Part shown: piece after piece, positions 35,625 to 47,395 of the stretch | Layout of the letters: the number at the start of each line of letters is the position of its first letter | How positions within the stretch are numbered: the first letter of the stretch is position 1 | Source: Puccinia triticina | Taxonomy: Eukaryota > Basidiomycota > Pucciniomycetes > Pucciniales > Pucciniaceae | Reading direction: 5' to 3' | Length of the DNA: 64,000 nucleotides | NCBI RefSeq assembly: GCF_026914185.1 | Contig: NC_070560.1 | Coordinates: forward strand, 65,001-129,000 | Made by a program: the position numbers and the translations under genes | Notes under the pieces: generated by a model | Seen by the model: only the letters and a program-made list of their open reading frames with translations | Told to the model about the DNA's origin: nothing | The model's database searches: none

Positions 35625-37005
35625 ATGAATTCTACAAGCTCTGTGCTCTGAGTTTTTTTGCTGTTCACTTGCGGCTTGACCGAGATTGCCTCCCTGCTCT
35701 CATTGTGTCATTTGCTTGTTGCCTTGTTGATCGCAGAACCATTACCAATTGATATACAATACATAAGTCCCTAAGTATGACATGCCACTCGATTTGATAC
35801 ATGTACTTCCCTTATGAGCTTCGGGGGATCCGGGGCCCCGAGATGTGAAAGCCAACACCGAGTTCCATTAGCCCTAACTTCCTACATTGCCCTAACCACC
35901 GGCAAAAAGACCTACATGGCATTCGCTGCAAGACCTAGCGCGGTCCGCAGCAGGCCGCACATGGTCCGTACCCGGTGAAAACATTGCCCTAGCCCTAACC
36001 ACCGGCGAAAAGACCTACATGGCATTCGCTGCAAGACCTAGCGCGGTCCGCAGCAGGCCGCACATGGTCCGTACCCGGTGAAACCATGGGGGACCACTCT
36101 CATCGAGTCAGCCACATCCCAACGCATCCTACCACCACCCCCTGCCATACGGATACCGCCCCAGCTCTTCCTCTGACCATCAACATCCACCCGATCGGTG
36201 GCTTGGTCGCTCCATCTCCATCTCGTTGCACTGGCTTCTTTGGATAGGCAAGTCCCTGTTCACTCCCTTCTCCTCCCCTCCCCAGCTAGGTGTACGACTC
36301 TGCAACCCTCCTCCCCTCCCCAGCTAGGTGTACGACCCTGCAACCACAATTCACACTCGGCTCTCCCAAAGCCCATTTATTGCATGTACTCCTCTGACCT
36401 TCTTCTTGACCATCAGTATGTACTCGATTGATTCCTCGTTCGCTCCATCTCCATCTCCATCTCGTCGCGCTGGATTCCTTTGGATATGGTCAGAAACCCA
36501 GGCAGGTCCCTTTTACGGCTGTCTAATCCTCGGAGTGCACTTGCTTCAGTATTAGCTTCATCGCGGTGTGACTTTCACCCAACTGATATTCCTTTTTTAC
36601 ATCATGTTTTACGCATTAATTCTAGTGATCACCAGAGTTTCTAGATCTGCAGGTCACCGCTCTCGCTCGCTTCCTCTCATGTACATTATCGGTGCTAATG
36701 AGGCACCAATTCTGCGTCAGCCCCGAACAAAATGACTGCCTCCTGGTTGACTGAATTTTGGTGTATGTTGGTCTATGTGTTGCGTCGATATCTTGTGTAG
36801 AGATACTACTGTTAAATGTAATATATAGTCATCTGTACTGCGCTGTGTTTGGCTTCTGCAACCAGTTTTTTGTGTTTTAAATCGTCTCAGAGGCCTTGAA
36901 TTGGCAAAATGCATGAAAGTGTTGTTATGCTTTTGATTTGAAGGGAATCCAAATGATTGAAACATACCTACCTACGAATGATTGAAATCATCACTATTTA
37001 CCTAA
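35625..37005. other. Non-coding interior of the KDZ element with tandem duplications
   Basis: A segment of about 105 bp (ACCACCGGCAAAAAGACCTA..) is duplicated in tandem at about 35890-36085. A second duplication of about 44 bp (CCCAGCTAGGTGTACGAC) is at about 36280-36345. No gene. Confidence 0.6.
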
Positions 37006-37535
37006 CTTAACACAAGTCCCCCCTGGTGGGAGCGCTGTGGCTGGCGGCGAAGCCGCCCCTCCCGCAGGGAGGGACTTGTGCATTATCCCAAATTTTACGC
37101 GGGAGCAGAAAGTTCATTTGGCTGAGAGGTTTTTAAAAATTTTATAGCTCCTCCCCCAGCCTCTCCACCAATATGCCCTATCTGTACCCTATGCTACTTT
37201 TCTTTCTCTACATTTTGGTCTACTCAGATTTTTTCTATCTCAATCTGTTGACCTTTTCAAAAGATCAAAAATGCACAAGTCTTCCAAATGAGGCTCCACT
37301 TGTTTGGGACTCCAGGAGTTGTTTTTCTGGCTACAAGATAGATAAGTGGCTCAAATTCCTTGCAAGAACAGAACCTACAGCTCTGTGTATTCAGTTTTTC
37401 TATATTGGTTGGGATTTTTAGTGTAGCAGATCCTTTCTGCTCCTGCTTAAATCAAGACATAACTCATAAGCCTCTCCTGCGGAGAGCCCTCCGGGCGGGG
37501 TTCCCCGGACCCTCCGTTCAAGAGGCTTAGTTAAG
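37006..37535. mobile_element. Short TIR element, CTTAACACAAG family, copy nested in the KDZ element
   Basis: Starts CTTAACACAAG and ends CTTAGTTAAG, like 1894-2527. It carries the GGCGGCGAAGCCGCC and GAGGGACTTG blocks seen in other copies. No transposase. It lies between the 3' ends of the two convergent KDZ genes, so it leaves both genes whole. Confidence 0.6.
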
Positions 37536-39478
37536 CTAGACTATTTACAAAAGATCAAAACATCCTAATCTAATGGTGACTGACAGAGCTGTTTGACGCA
37601 GCATCAAGCTGTGTCCTGACCTGTGGAAAATAGAGCATGAGAGCTTTAACAGTGAAGTACTTTCTATCTATGAGATAAACAGATCAATGGAACACTACAG
37701 GAATGTTTTTAAAAGAAATGAGGAATGTCTTTAAAAGAAATGATTACCACAAGTCTTGGTTGGGAAACATTTAGGATTAGGACATACTTCATGAATCTGG
37801 CCCATGTTTTGTTTGAAGCCATTGTTATTTTTCTAAATAAGTATCCAAACCACAGGGCCAATGTAAATAGTTATTTTAATTTAAATGTATTCCAACTACT
37901 CTCACCCTCTAGTTGATGGTGTCAGTTTCAAATTGGAAGTATTAGCATTGAATTTTCCTGCATGGGGTTGATTGATCTTGTAACAGCTATTGGTGCAAGA
38001 GCATTATAATATTCACAACATTTTTGGTAAATATTTCTGTGTACTATTTTAGAAATGTTGCTCTAATTTGAGTGTTTGGGTGTACATATTTTCTTCACCT
38101 TGGAGTTTTATGATTTTATGATTTTGTGAAACTCAAATTTGAACACCCTAATGGCTCAAGAGCATTAAGCTATGTAGTTGAATGATTTCAATTTTCAAAG
38201 CATGGAATATTTTTGAGAATTTGATTACACAATATTATATGCTTTGGAATCCTTCAAATATATTAATGCTCTTGTGCCCAATATAGATTTTACCCATTGC
38301 TGAAGATTATGGCACTCTATCTAATGTTACACTGTTATACATATGGTGGATTGATATTGACATAGCTATTGAGGTTCATGCAATGTTCCAAGAGAACCTA
38401 GGTAGGTAAGTGATACCACAACATTAAAATCATCATTTGAAAGTTTTATGATTTTATGATTTTATGTAAAGAAAAACTTATGATTTCCACTTTTAACACC
38501 TTAATTGATAGCTGTCACCAGAACCAAAATTCAGGCAAAGTGCACACCATTACAAGAAAAACTCCGGAAACTTCCAGCAGTTGAAATGCAGAAGCTCAAA
38601 GGAAGCTTGAGATACTCAAGCCTTTCTCAAAAATTATTTCAACCAAGCTTCAATGCACAGTCACTGTGCACATTGCACAGTGACTGTGCATGAAAGGGTA
38701 TGATGTGATCATCAGAAGTTACAATCCTGGTGCGGGTTGTGACAATATCAACTAACCTTATGGATACTGCTAATTCAAACTAACCAGCCTTATGGATACT
38801 GCTAATTTAAACTGGCTGATGATATGTGCCTACCAAAGGCTATACTTGATAGGAGCAGCACTTACCCAACAGCAATAAATCATGAGAACTTTCAACATTA
38901 GGCAAAAAGACATCATGAAACTTGGGAAGCCATATCATGTTTGGCACCCTTCAACTGGAATTTTATTTGACAGATGTAGAATCTTAGTGTTTCTTGGAGT
39001 GCAGGCAGTTTTAACTGCAAGCATTGACACATTTTGCGCATATCAGATTATGTGAAACATTAGAAAAATAAAAGACAAAATTGCCCTAAAACAGGTGCTT
39101 TTTGTAGGGCAGCTGCGTAGCCATTCCCCGTAGCCTTTCACCGTTGCCTACAGCAATCTGTGCAAAGTTTGCACATCATGGATTGGTCTCTTTCTTAGTG
39201 CCAGTCATTATATGCATCTCTGTTTTGAGTTTAACTTGGATTACAATGGAGTTGAGGAAAAAAGATAAATGGAGTTGAGGAAAAAAGATAAATGGAGTTG
39301 AGGAAAAAAGATAAATCCAAAATCTGAAGGAGTTTTCTGTTACTCCGTATACTATAAGTTTACTGAAACTACCGTAAATTTTACAGCGTAGTTCAATAAC
39401 ACAAGATAGTCTGCCAGGAAGAGTGAAAGGTGTCTTTCTGATCGGCCCTGAGCTTAAGGAAGCGGCGGTAAGACATGA
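37536..39478. other. AT-rich non-coding interior of the KDZ element
   Basis: No gene. Three tandem copies of a 23-24 bp unit (GGAGTTGAGGAAAAAAGATAAAT) lie at about 39245-39317. A short perfect inverted repeat around TGCACAGTGACTGTGCA is at about 38655-38690. Confidence 0.5.
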
Positions 39479-42400
39479 TCATCTTAAATGAATACTGTCG
39501 GCAAAAGCTGCATTTAGGTCTTCCTCCTCAAGAGCTCGCTCAAATTCTTCCTCGTCACCAATTACATTCTCCGTACCATCATCTTCATCTGCTTGTTCTT
39601 CCTGGTTATTCGTGGTTGCTGCGTTTGCACTGGCATCAAGAAAGTAACGCATGGTCACTTGATCCATTTGGCGCCAAGATTCACCCAACGTGTTATCAAA
39701 ATCACCCTTGATCATCGACAGACAGCCACTTTGTTCGAGGAAAGCTATTCGGGTGACTTGGTTGCTCCAGTCGTCCATGAGCTGATCATCGTTCTCGTAT
39801 GGACCTGTCTGTTGTATAATCTTGGTCATATCTTTCTCCCAAACCAACTGAAGGGATGTGATTTCGAGAAATGCAGTGTATAGTATTCCTTTGATAAAAG
39901 ATAGCTGGTCTTTGTTGACAAGAGAATTCAGTATTGGATCGGCAAGTATAGGCTCGATCCTCTCGGTCGCCCAATCTGTATCGTGCTGGAGCCCGACAAT
40001 GAGAGGAAGGATTCTGTTGTGCTCGTTTATAGCCCATCGGACCGATCTTCGTACCTCTCTACCGATTCGGCGGACTTCTTCCTCCGCTCTAGTGAGCCTA
40101 GCTATGTCTCTCATTCCAGCTTGAGTGCTGGAATCAATTGCCCATGGCTTGTTGTGATTTGTTAGAATCCCATCGTTCCAAAAAGGATCATCAGGCAGCA
40201 TTTGTAAAAGGGAATCGTAATCGGGTGCACTGGGTGTGGGTCGATGGGGGAATGCCCTGGTGTAAGAGATGCGGGCCCGGTTATACTTGTCTAGAACGGC
40301 TTTTAGGGCAACCGCTCGTTTCCGTAGTGATTTGACCAGGCGCTCTTTGCCTCGGGTACCTTTGATTTGGTCACTTTATCAGCTCATGGAAGAAAGGCAG
40401 GACCAGAGAGACCGTGATCACCTCACCTAACTTTGAAGCACGCCCCATGCGCACCCGATCAAGCGGCCTTTTTTCTTCGAGAAGGGCCAAGTGCTTCCGT
40501 CGGAGTTCGGTCTTAGCGTACAACATCTTTAAAAATGCTTTTTGGTGCTCTTCAGAAATCCCTTCCAAGATTTCCGATGAGCCAAGCTTTTCCCGCTGCT
40601 CCTGGATCTGATCCATCATGTTGCGGATTGAACGAAGTCGCGAGATAGCATCTTCGGGCGATTGGGGAATATCTGACCTATTTGAGTGCATCAGTACAAG
40701 ATAGATGGGTATGAACATGGTCTTATCTTTACCAGGCTGTCCTGAGCTCATCCTCTAAGGAGAGCAGTTTTCCAAGCTCTATAGCTTGGTCCGTCTCGTC
40801 ATCTTTGTGATTTCAATAGTGGTCCCGCTCCTTGGTCCACTGCTCCTCAAGAAATATTTGTGTGTAGTTTTCTCCAGTGTACTGATTGGGAGACTGGTAC
40901 AGGTGATTGAGACGAGATTCACAGTCTAGAATACATTCAAGCGCCTGCTCAAGATGACGGAAAGACCAGCTCACTGGTTTGAAGAAAATTTCAACGAAAC
41001 ATGAAAAACACATGTAGGTAGTGTAACAATTGGCTGTCTCACTGGAATTTATCTTGAGCTTGCCTCCATAGTATTTGCAAAGGAGGGAGATTGATTGCAG
41101 TCTGTGAATTCGGGTGGCACTGCGAAGGGGCCCTACCAGATTGGACAACTGCGACCAGAGACGTTCCATGCCCTCGCCATCTGAGAGCCCCCAGCCGAGG
41201 TTGTAGCGAGGGTTGTATTCGAGTTGGCACGACCACTGGTGGACATAAGCATGAAAAACTGATGTTCCAAACTTCACCCGCCGAATGTTGCTGCCTAAGA
41301 GGTTGCGCTGAGAAATAAAAAGTAAGCAAAAAGGAAGAATGCAGTAATGTTGGTTGGAGGCACGACTAACCTTGCGAACATGGGCATCCAAATGACATCC
41401 AATGTCATAAAGGACCCCAAAGCTCTTTTGCGGAAATGCTTTGACCAGGTTGTCGATAATGCTCACCGGATAGTAAAGCCTATCATATTTACATGGTAGA
41501 TAGTTAGTACTAGCTAAAAATATACAACATAAGAATGATACTACTCACTTTTCACCACTTTGCTCAATATTGTTGAGCTTTAGGGGAATATCGTGCCGAC
41601 AGCAGCTGCCAAATAGCCCAGTATCGTCACACTTATCCCAAGAGCACGCATTGCGAACATCATTGGCTGCTTTGTGAGCATCTGAACAAGATGTCTAGAT
41701 GATTGGGAATTTGCATTCAGTAGCTTCTGAAAATCCAGGAGGTGACAAGAACATACCTCCAATCCTTGTGCATTGTTGGCAGTTGTTTCTTCATTCTGTT
41801 GGTGACCATCAATCTGAGAGGGGGGGATGAAATTGGAAGGATAATCAGCCTCCATGGGCACATCCTTACTCGCATACCTATGATGCCGGTGCTGGAAGTT
41901 CCCGTCCATCGCTATGATGGCGTAGACCTCATCATTCGAGCCTTTCTCGTCAGCAGCCTCTGGTCCAAAGCATGATGGACACGTTGCTGCCCATCTGTCC
42001 TGGGTTGTAAGACCTAACGTCTTGCCGAGTATTTCGGTTCGAAGGATCTGAATTCGGTTATAAATGTCAAGGGCTTGTGAAAAAGGGAGTCGTAGTTGGC
42101 GAGAGGTCCCCCGGCGGCCACGAGCTTTCAATTTCTGCTGAGAGCGCTTGTCTTGATGGAACGATAATCCAACAATGAACGAAGTGTACGGCAGACTAGA
42201 TTCATACCAGAGGCTTTGGTAGAGCTGGAGCGTTGGGATCGCAAAAGCTGTACGGGGTGTTGTAGGCGAGGCTGCAATGTAACCGTAGTGGAGCAGGCGT
42301 ATCGGGTCTGGGATGCATTTGCAAAAGGTAAAGCTTTGACCCGACAATTGGTCTAAGTACGAGTTAAATTTTGTCAACAAACTGTCATATCTCTAGCTAC

Positions 42401-42910
42401 CAGGGATTGAATATTATTTCCTTATAATAACTGACCATGCGTGTGAATCAAATCAAGCTCTCGGGTAGTTACCAGCTGTGGGGCGCATGTACATTCGGTT
42501 AGGGGGAGGAGGTACATTTGAGAGGTGGTCCAGTTTCGGGTGTGATGTTGACATGTGAAATACGCCGCGGTCATGGAGTTCTCGAGCTGCTTCCATGCTG
42601 TCACTAACTGATCGCGACGCCGAGCATAATCAGAAACATAACTAGAAGGTTGAGCGGGGCGCATGGTTTGGTCGGCATGATTTTCTTGTTCCCCAGCTTC
42701 GTAGATATTGAGATTTTCATCAGCCCATTCGTCTTGGGGAGCAGGAGCTGCTATGCTTGTTGGCGGGGGTGGCGGGGCTTGGTTTCTTCTATTAGAGATG
42801 CGCTTTACCATACGAATCGAGCTCGCAAGAGTACCTGGAGAGGCTGACCGTCGCTGTCGGGTACCAGGTCCTCGAGCAATAACGAAGCCAGCACGCCGCC
42901 TACTGACCAT
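39479..42910 (-). CDS. KDZ transposase with N-terminal cysteine cluster (CxC1-like), one in-frame TGA
   Basis: KDZ proteins are RNase-H-fold (D..D..E) DNA transposases. From the ATG at 42910: a cysteine cluster (TCQHHTRNW, CTCAPQL, FCKCIPDPIRLLHYG), then TCPSCFGPEA..IIAMDGNFQHRHHR with the first Asp, then CDDTGLFGSCCRHDIPL, LYDIGCHLDAHVRK, and DGEGMERLWSQLSNLVGPLR with the acidic Glu. The C-terminus is acidic. Introns read from signals: 41695-41756, 41480-41548, 41308-41370, 40974-41042 and 40678-40732, one ending upstream at 40426, and a first one near 42380-42435 with unclear edges. Total length is about 950 aa. A TGA at 40813-40815 interrupts an exon whose frame stays open and protein-like on both sides, so this copy may be inactive. 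The family call is firm. Confidence 0.88.
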
Positions 42911-43348
42911 GATTCCAAGGCAATCGTGTTCTGGATTCTAATTCAAATGATGACGCAAACCAAAAAGAACTCAGTTTCTTAATATTCAACTGGAGACTGG
43001 AAATTTGCAGAGAACTCAACATATGTGTTCAGTCGTTACCAGGGATGGTCATGAATGATGGAGGAAAGTCCGTTTGATTGATTTGAGCGAGGTCGGTTTT
43101 GTATAACGTTGAGTGTATAGGCCGGCCGGCAAGCATGAGATCCCCGGCGCGAGACGGGGGTTTGCACCGAGAAGGCTCACAACGGGAGAGGCACCTTTGC
43201 CGACGGCCGGCTGCAAGCATGCATGGACTTGAGATTTTACTGAAATATATGATTACATATTTCTGTAAGTAGCCTTGTGTAAATATTTACATACACACAG
43301 TCTTGCGGTCGACTCCTATGGAAGGTAGTGCGACTTGGCCATCGCACA
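42911..43348. promoter_or_regulatory. Likely transposase promoter/subterminal region
   Basis: The 440 bp between the transposase ATG and the right TIR, with GGCCGGCCGGC and purine/pyrimidine stretches. Any promoter is inferred from position only. Confidence 0.3.
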
Positions 43349-43466
43349 GGGGTGAGGTAGCGCGCGTCTGAGTGAGGTTGCGTGAAGCCGCATTTCAGCT
43401 ACTCAGTAGCCTCTGTATTTTTCTGAGCCTGGCTACTGAGTAGTTGAAATCGTGTTGTCTCGGGTG
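43349..43466 (-). repeat. KDZ right TIR
   Basis: Inverse of 32520-32637. Ends ..CTCGGGTG directly before the CCTCTAAC duplication. Confidence 0.92.
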
Positions 43467-43579
43467 CCTCTAACTCCTGGCTCGTGCGGAGCCGGAGCCG
43501 GAGCCGGAAAAACCTAACACGCGTACAGCGCGCCCCTAGTATGGGCGCCTGTCGCGTAGCCAATTGTAGCACGGCTACA
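43467..43579 (-). repeat. Gypsy 3' LTR, inner piece
   Basis: Continues the LTR from the duplicated target to GGCTACA at 43579. A purine run on the minus strand just upstream (GGGGGGGCGGT, 43580-43590) is the expected polypurine tract. Confidence 0.9.
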
Positions 43580-43599
43580 ACCGCCCCCCCCTAGACAGG

Positions 43600-46500
43600 G
43601 GCTGCCCCAGCACCTTCCGGGAGCAGCTGGCCGTCAAAACGGACGCGTATCTTCCGCGCCGGCTGAGCCGGGGTAGCCGGAGAATCAGTAACCGACGGGG
43701 CCGGAGGCCTTCCGGCGCCTTAACCTTTTTAGCCTTTACCGGCTTAGATAACTTTGCCACCGAAGTGGTCTTCTTAAGCAGGGCCTTGGCCACGCGGGCC
43801 TCAGCCTGCCGCTCCCGCTGAGCAATTGCGGGGGGCGTCGCCCACATCCCATTGACCACCAAAGATCGTAGGGACACCGGCTTCAAGCTATTTCCGTTCA
43901 CGGGCCTCGAGTATTCGTCGCCATTTTGGTCGTTAAGAATAAAAGCATTATTCGGCAAAATTGCCTTGATCTCGAAGGGGCCGAACCAACGTGGGCTGCC
44001 CTTCGTGTGCTCCTCGTTGCGAAGTTTAACAGATTGGCCCACAACAAGGGCGTCTACATCGCGAGCAAACCTAGTTTTATTATCGAAAGCGGCTTTATTG
44101 GCCTCGGCGCGAATGGCAGTATTACCTGCTGCCGCCAACCTGAGCTTATTAAGCTCCTCAATCCTGGCAGCTAATTCATGCTCGCCAGGACAGGCCTCAT
44201 CTGCGGCGACCATGCGTCGCTTATCACCCAACAGCCGTGGTTTTACACCATAAACAAGCTCGAAGGGCGAGAACTTACTACTATCACTTGCGTGAATCCT
44301 AGTAGAGAATAGAGCAGCGGGGAGAAAATCCTCCCACCGTTTGGGGTCCCCAGTTGTATTCAGGCGGAAAAGAGCCTTCTCCAGGATACCATTAAACCGT
44401 TCACATTTCCCGTTGGTACGGGGGTGATAACCAGAAGTATTAAGCTTCTTAACTCCTGCCTTGCCCAAAAAGCTGGCAAACCCGGCAGACAAAAAGTTAG
44501 ACCCGCGGTCCGTGAGGAATTCGCGAGGTAACCCAAAAGGGGTGATCACATGATCAAACACGGCTTCTGCGATAGCATCTGCCGTAGCGTTTTTTAGAGG
44601 GATGGCTATTGGCCAGGATGTACAATGGTCGACAATAGTCAAGATCCAATTGTATCCCGCCTTATAACTCTCCGGCATCTTAATGAAGTCGGAGGACCAC
44701 CGCTCAAACGGCATCACCGCAGGCAAAGGGACCTGAAGTCCTGTTTCCTGCGACGCGTGCGCACGCTCATGCACTTGGCACGGCGCACAAGTGGCAATAT
44801 AACTTTTAACATCCTCGTACCGTTTGGGCCATCAACCTCGGCCACGCAGCACCTGTAGTGTGCAGTCACGGCCACGGTGACCTAAATCATCATGAACCGC
44901 TCGAAGTAGATCGAACCGGTGTGCTAGCGGGATAAACGGTGAGCGTTCGAGCAGTCCGGGACGCCCCAGATAGATCAGGGTCTCGTCGTCCGAGTCATAT
45001 TCAAAGGACTTCAAATTCTGCTTCGCTCTCATTACGAGCCCCTCGGGGACCCAAGCTGGAATCTCCCTTTTATCAATCAAGTAAGGGATTATCAAAGGCC
45101 AATCGGTCTCATCAAGGACGTCGCCAATATCATCCACAAGTGATAAATCACTCCGTCGGGACAGCGCGTCAGGAACAATGTTGTCAGCGCCTTTCTTATA
45201 ACAGATTTCAATGTCCATTTCGGCGAACTCCTCCAGCCAGCGGCAGAGCCGCTTGGACGGGAGCTTCTGGCATTTCAAATAAACCAGGGACGCATGATCT
45301 GTATACACGATAGTTGTGACAACAGCGCCATCTAAATAAACATGCCATTTCCGCCAAGCGTGGATAATGGCCAACAACTCCCGCTCTTGTGCCGGGTAGT
45401 TAATCTGGGCTTTGTTGAGCTTGCAGCTCTCGAAAGCAACCGGGTGCAGACGCTCATCGTCGCCATATTGCAACAGTACCGCGCCGACAGCAAAGTCTGA
45501 CGCGTCAGTCTCCATAATGAAGGCCTTAGCTGTATCCGGGGTAAGGAGGATTGGTGTAGACACCAGAGCCTCTTTAAGAAAAACAAACGCCGCGTCATGG
45601 ACGGGCAACCACAAGATCTTTTCGCGTTTCTTTACGCCTCCAGCTGTCAGGCCATGAAGAGGGGTAGCAATTTTCGCGAAGTTTTTAACATAACGGCGGT
45701 AAAACCCGCACAATCCTAAGAAAGCCCGGACGTCATAGACAGTCGTGGGGCGCGGCCAAGATTGAATACATTCAATCTTTTCTTTCATCGGACGGATCGT
45801 GTTAAATCCAACAACGTGGCCTACATACTGCATTTCACGCAAGCCAAAGGAGCATTTAGCTCCAGAACACTTCAACTCTTCGTCTCGAAGGACTTGGAGA
45901 ACCGTGCGCACATGCTCGAGGTGCTCGACCTCGGACCTAGAGTACACCAGGATGTCATCCAAGTATACTTGGACGAACACATCGATGAATTCCCTCAAGA
46001 TGTGGGTCATCATACGCTGGAAAGTACTGGGCGCATTAACCAAACCAAAGGGCATTACGAGCCACTCGAAGTGACCGTATTTAGTCCCGAACGCAGTTTT
46101 GGGTACATCATCAGGGGCTATCCTCATCTGATGGAATCCTTGCTGCAAATCAATCTTGGAAAAGAACCTCGCGCCGCGAAGCGCATCAAAACACTCTTGA
46201 ATTACCGGCAGCGGGTGCCTGTCTTTCTTCGTGACAGCATTCACCTGCCGGTAATCAACACACAGCCTTACCTTCCTGGAGGAAGGATTTTTAACAAATA
46301 CAATCGGTGAAGACCACGCCGACGTAGATGGCCGGATAAATCCGGCATCTTGAAGGCCATTAAGTCTCTCTTTCAGAGTACCCAGCAGAGCTGGCGACAG
46401 TTGTCGGACCGGCTGATAAATAGGCGCGGCCGTACCAGTATCAACAAGATGCTCGATCACGCGTTTGCGTGTCGAGGCTTTAACAATGGGGGAAAAAAGG

Positions 46501-47390
46501 TCCGAGAACTCGGCTATTAGCGCACGAAGCTCTTCACCTAACTTCTCTTTCCCAAACACAGTGGGTAGGTCGGCCGAGCGTTCTTCGCGCGGGCCTTCCA
46601 CGCCCTCCGATTCCGTGAGCGCAAGCAGCTTTTCTGCTGCACCTTCCCAGATGCCACGGCGCCTAAAAAATTTGGGTAACAAAACTTCATCCTCGTCCGT
46701 CAGCGGCGCGAGGACTGTCTCCTGAATCAAGGAGATAGCGGGCAAGGAAGGCTGAAAAACGACAACATTACCGCCTGGCCCCTTAAGACGCCACGAGTTG
46801 TGCTCCCAATCCGTCGACGAAACGTGCGTTGCGATCCAATCACGACCAAGTATCACGTCGTAACTAGCTAACGGCGCGATCCTGCAAACACAAACGAAGT
46901 CCACCTCAGAAAAGGAGAAATGGACGTTAGCAAGCCGGTTATCTTTAATTTTATCACCAAAAGCGCCGGCGACGCAGAATGAAGATGGTGAATGAAAGAT
47001 GGGAAGAGAATGAGAAGATACAAATGAAGAAGACACGTAGGACGATCCTGCGCCCGTGTCGAGAAGAACTCTGGCCAAGCGTCCTTCAACCTCGTGTAGG
47101 AAATCTACACGAATCGTGTTCGACTCAGCAGCCGCGGATGCGGCAGCCAGCGGAACAGAACTTAAACTATCATATACGACATCAGCGGCGTCCTCAGACG
47201 GCTCTACTGAGGCGGCTGTCCCCACGCCTGGGGCATCAGCTGAACTCAACGATGCATCAAACTCAGGGGCGGGTCTTCCACCCTGAGGCTCAATAGGAAC
47301 TGTGACAGCAGATTGATTTCGAGATATAGGAGAAGGGGGGGAGGCGGTCACAGTAACTACAACGGATGTCGACGGGAGAGACGGTTCCAC
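43600..47390 (-). pseudogene. Gypsy Pol (protease, reverse transcriptase, RNase H, integrase), broken by one TGA
   Basis: The frame is open from 47390 (first ATG unclear) to a TGA at 44832-44834 and then open again in the same frame to near 43600. Order: aspartic protease (VLLDTGAGSSYV, about residue 110), reverse transcriptase (VRLCVDYRQVN; VQVYLDDILVYS with the Tyr-x-Asp-Asp type centre), RNase H (FIMETDASDFAVGAVLL) and integrase. The integrase zinc module has GHRGRDCTLQVL before the TGA and CAPCQVHE after it, followed by the catalytic core (WSSDFIKM, DRGSNFLS, HPRTNGKCERFNG). No chromodomain was recognised. The frame lies -1 to gag, so expression would need a frameshift at the A-rich end of gag (47401-47408). 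The TGA removes the integrase core, so the copy is probably defective. Confidence 0.9.
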
Positions 47391-47395
47391 GTCGA

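Larger units (their letters stand above)
32520..43466. mobile_element. KDZ (Zisupton-like) DNA transposon, structurally complete, 10,947 bp
   Basis: 118-bp TIRs (32520-32637 and 43349-43466) starting CACCCGAGACAACACG are near-identical, with one difference seen. The 8-bp duplication CCTCTAAC (32512-32519; 43467-43474) restores an unbroken Gypsy LTR when collapsed. Inside are two convergent genes, each starting about 500-560 bp from its nearest TIR: a partner protein (33123-35624, plus) and the KDZ transposase (39479-42910, minus). Zisupton-type elements are known for 8-bp duplications and TIRs of this order. The interior also holds a smaller TIR element (37006-37535). The insertion postdates a young Gypsy copy, so it is itself recent. 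Confidence 0.92.

Noticed and set aside
35880..36000. CCCTAACC pieces as internal telomere repeats
   Set aside because: Only isolated CCCTAA words within a duplicated segment of about 105 bp, not a tandem run.
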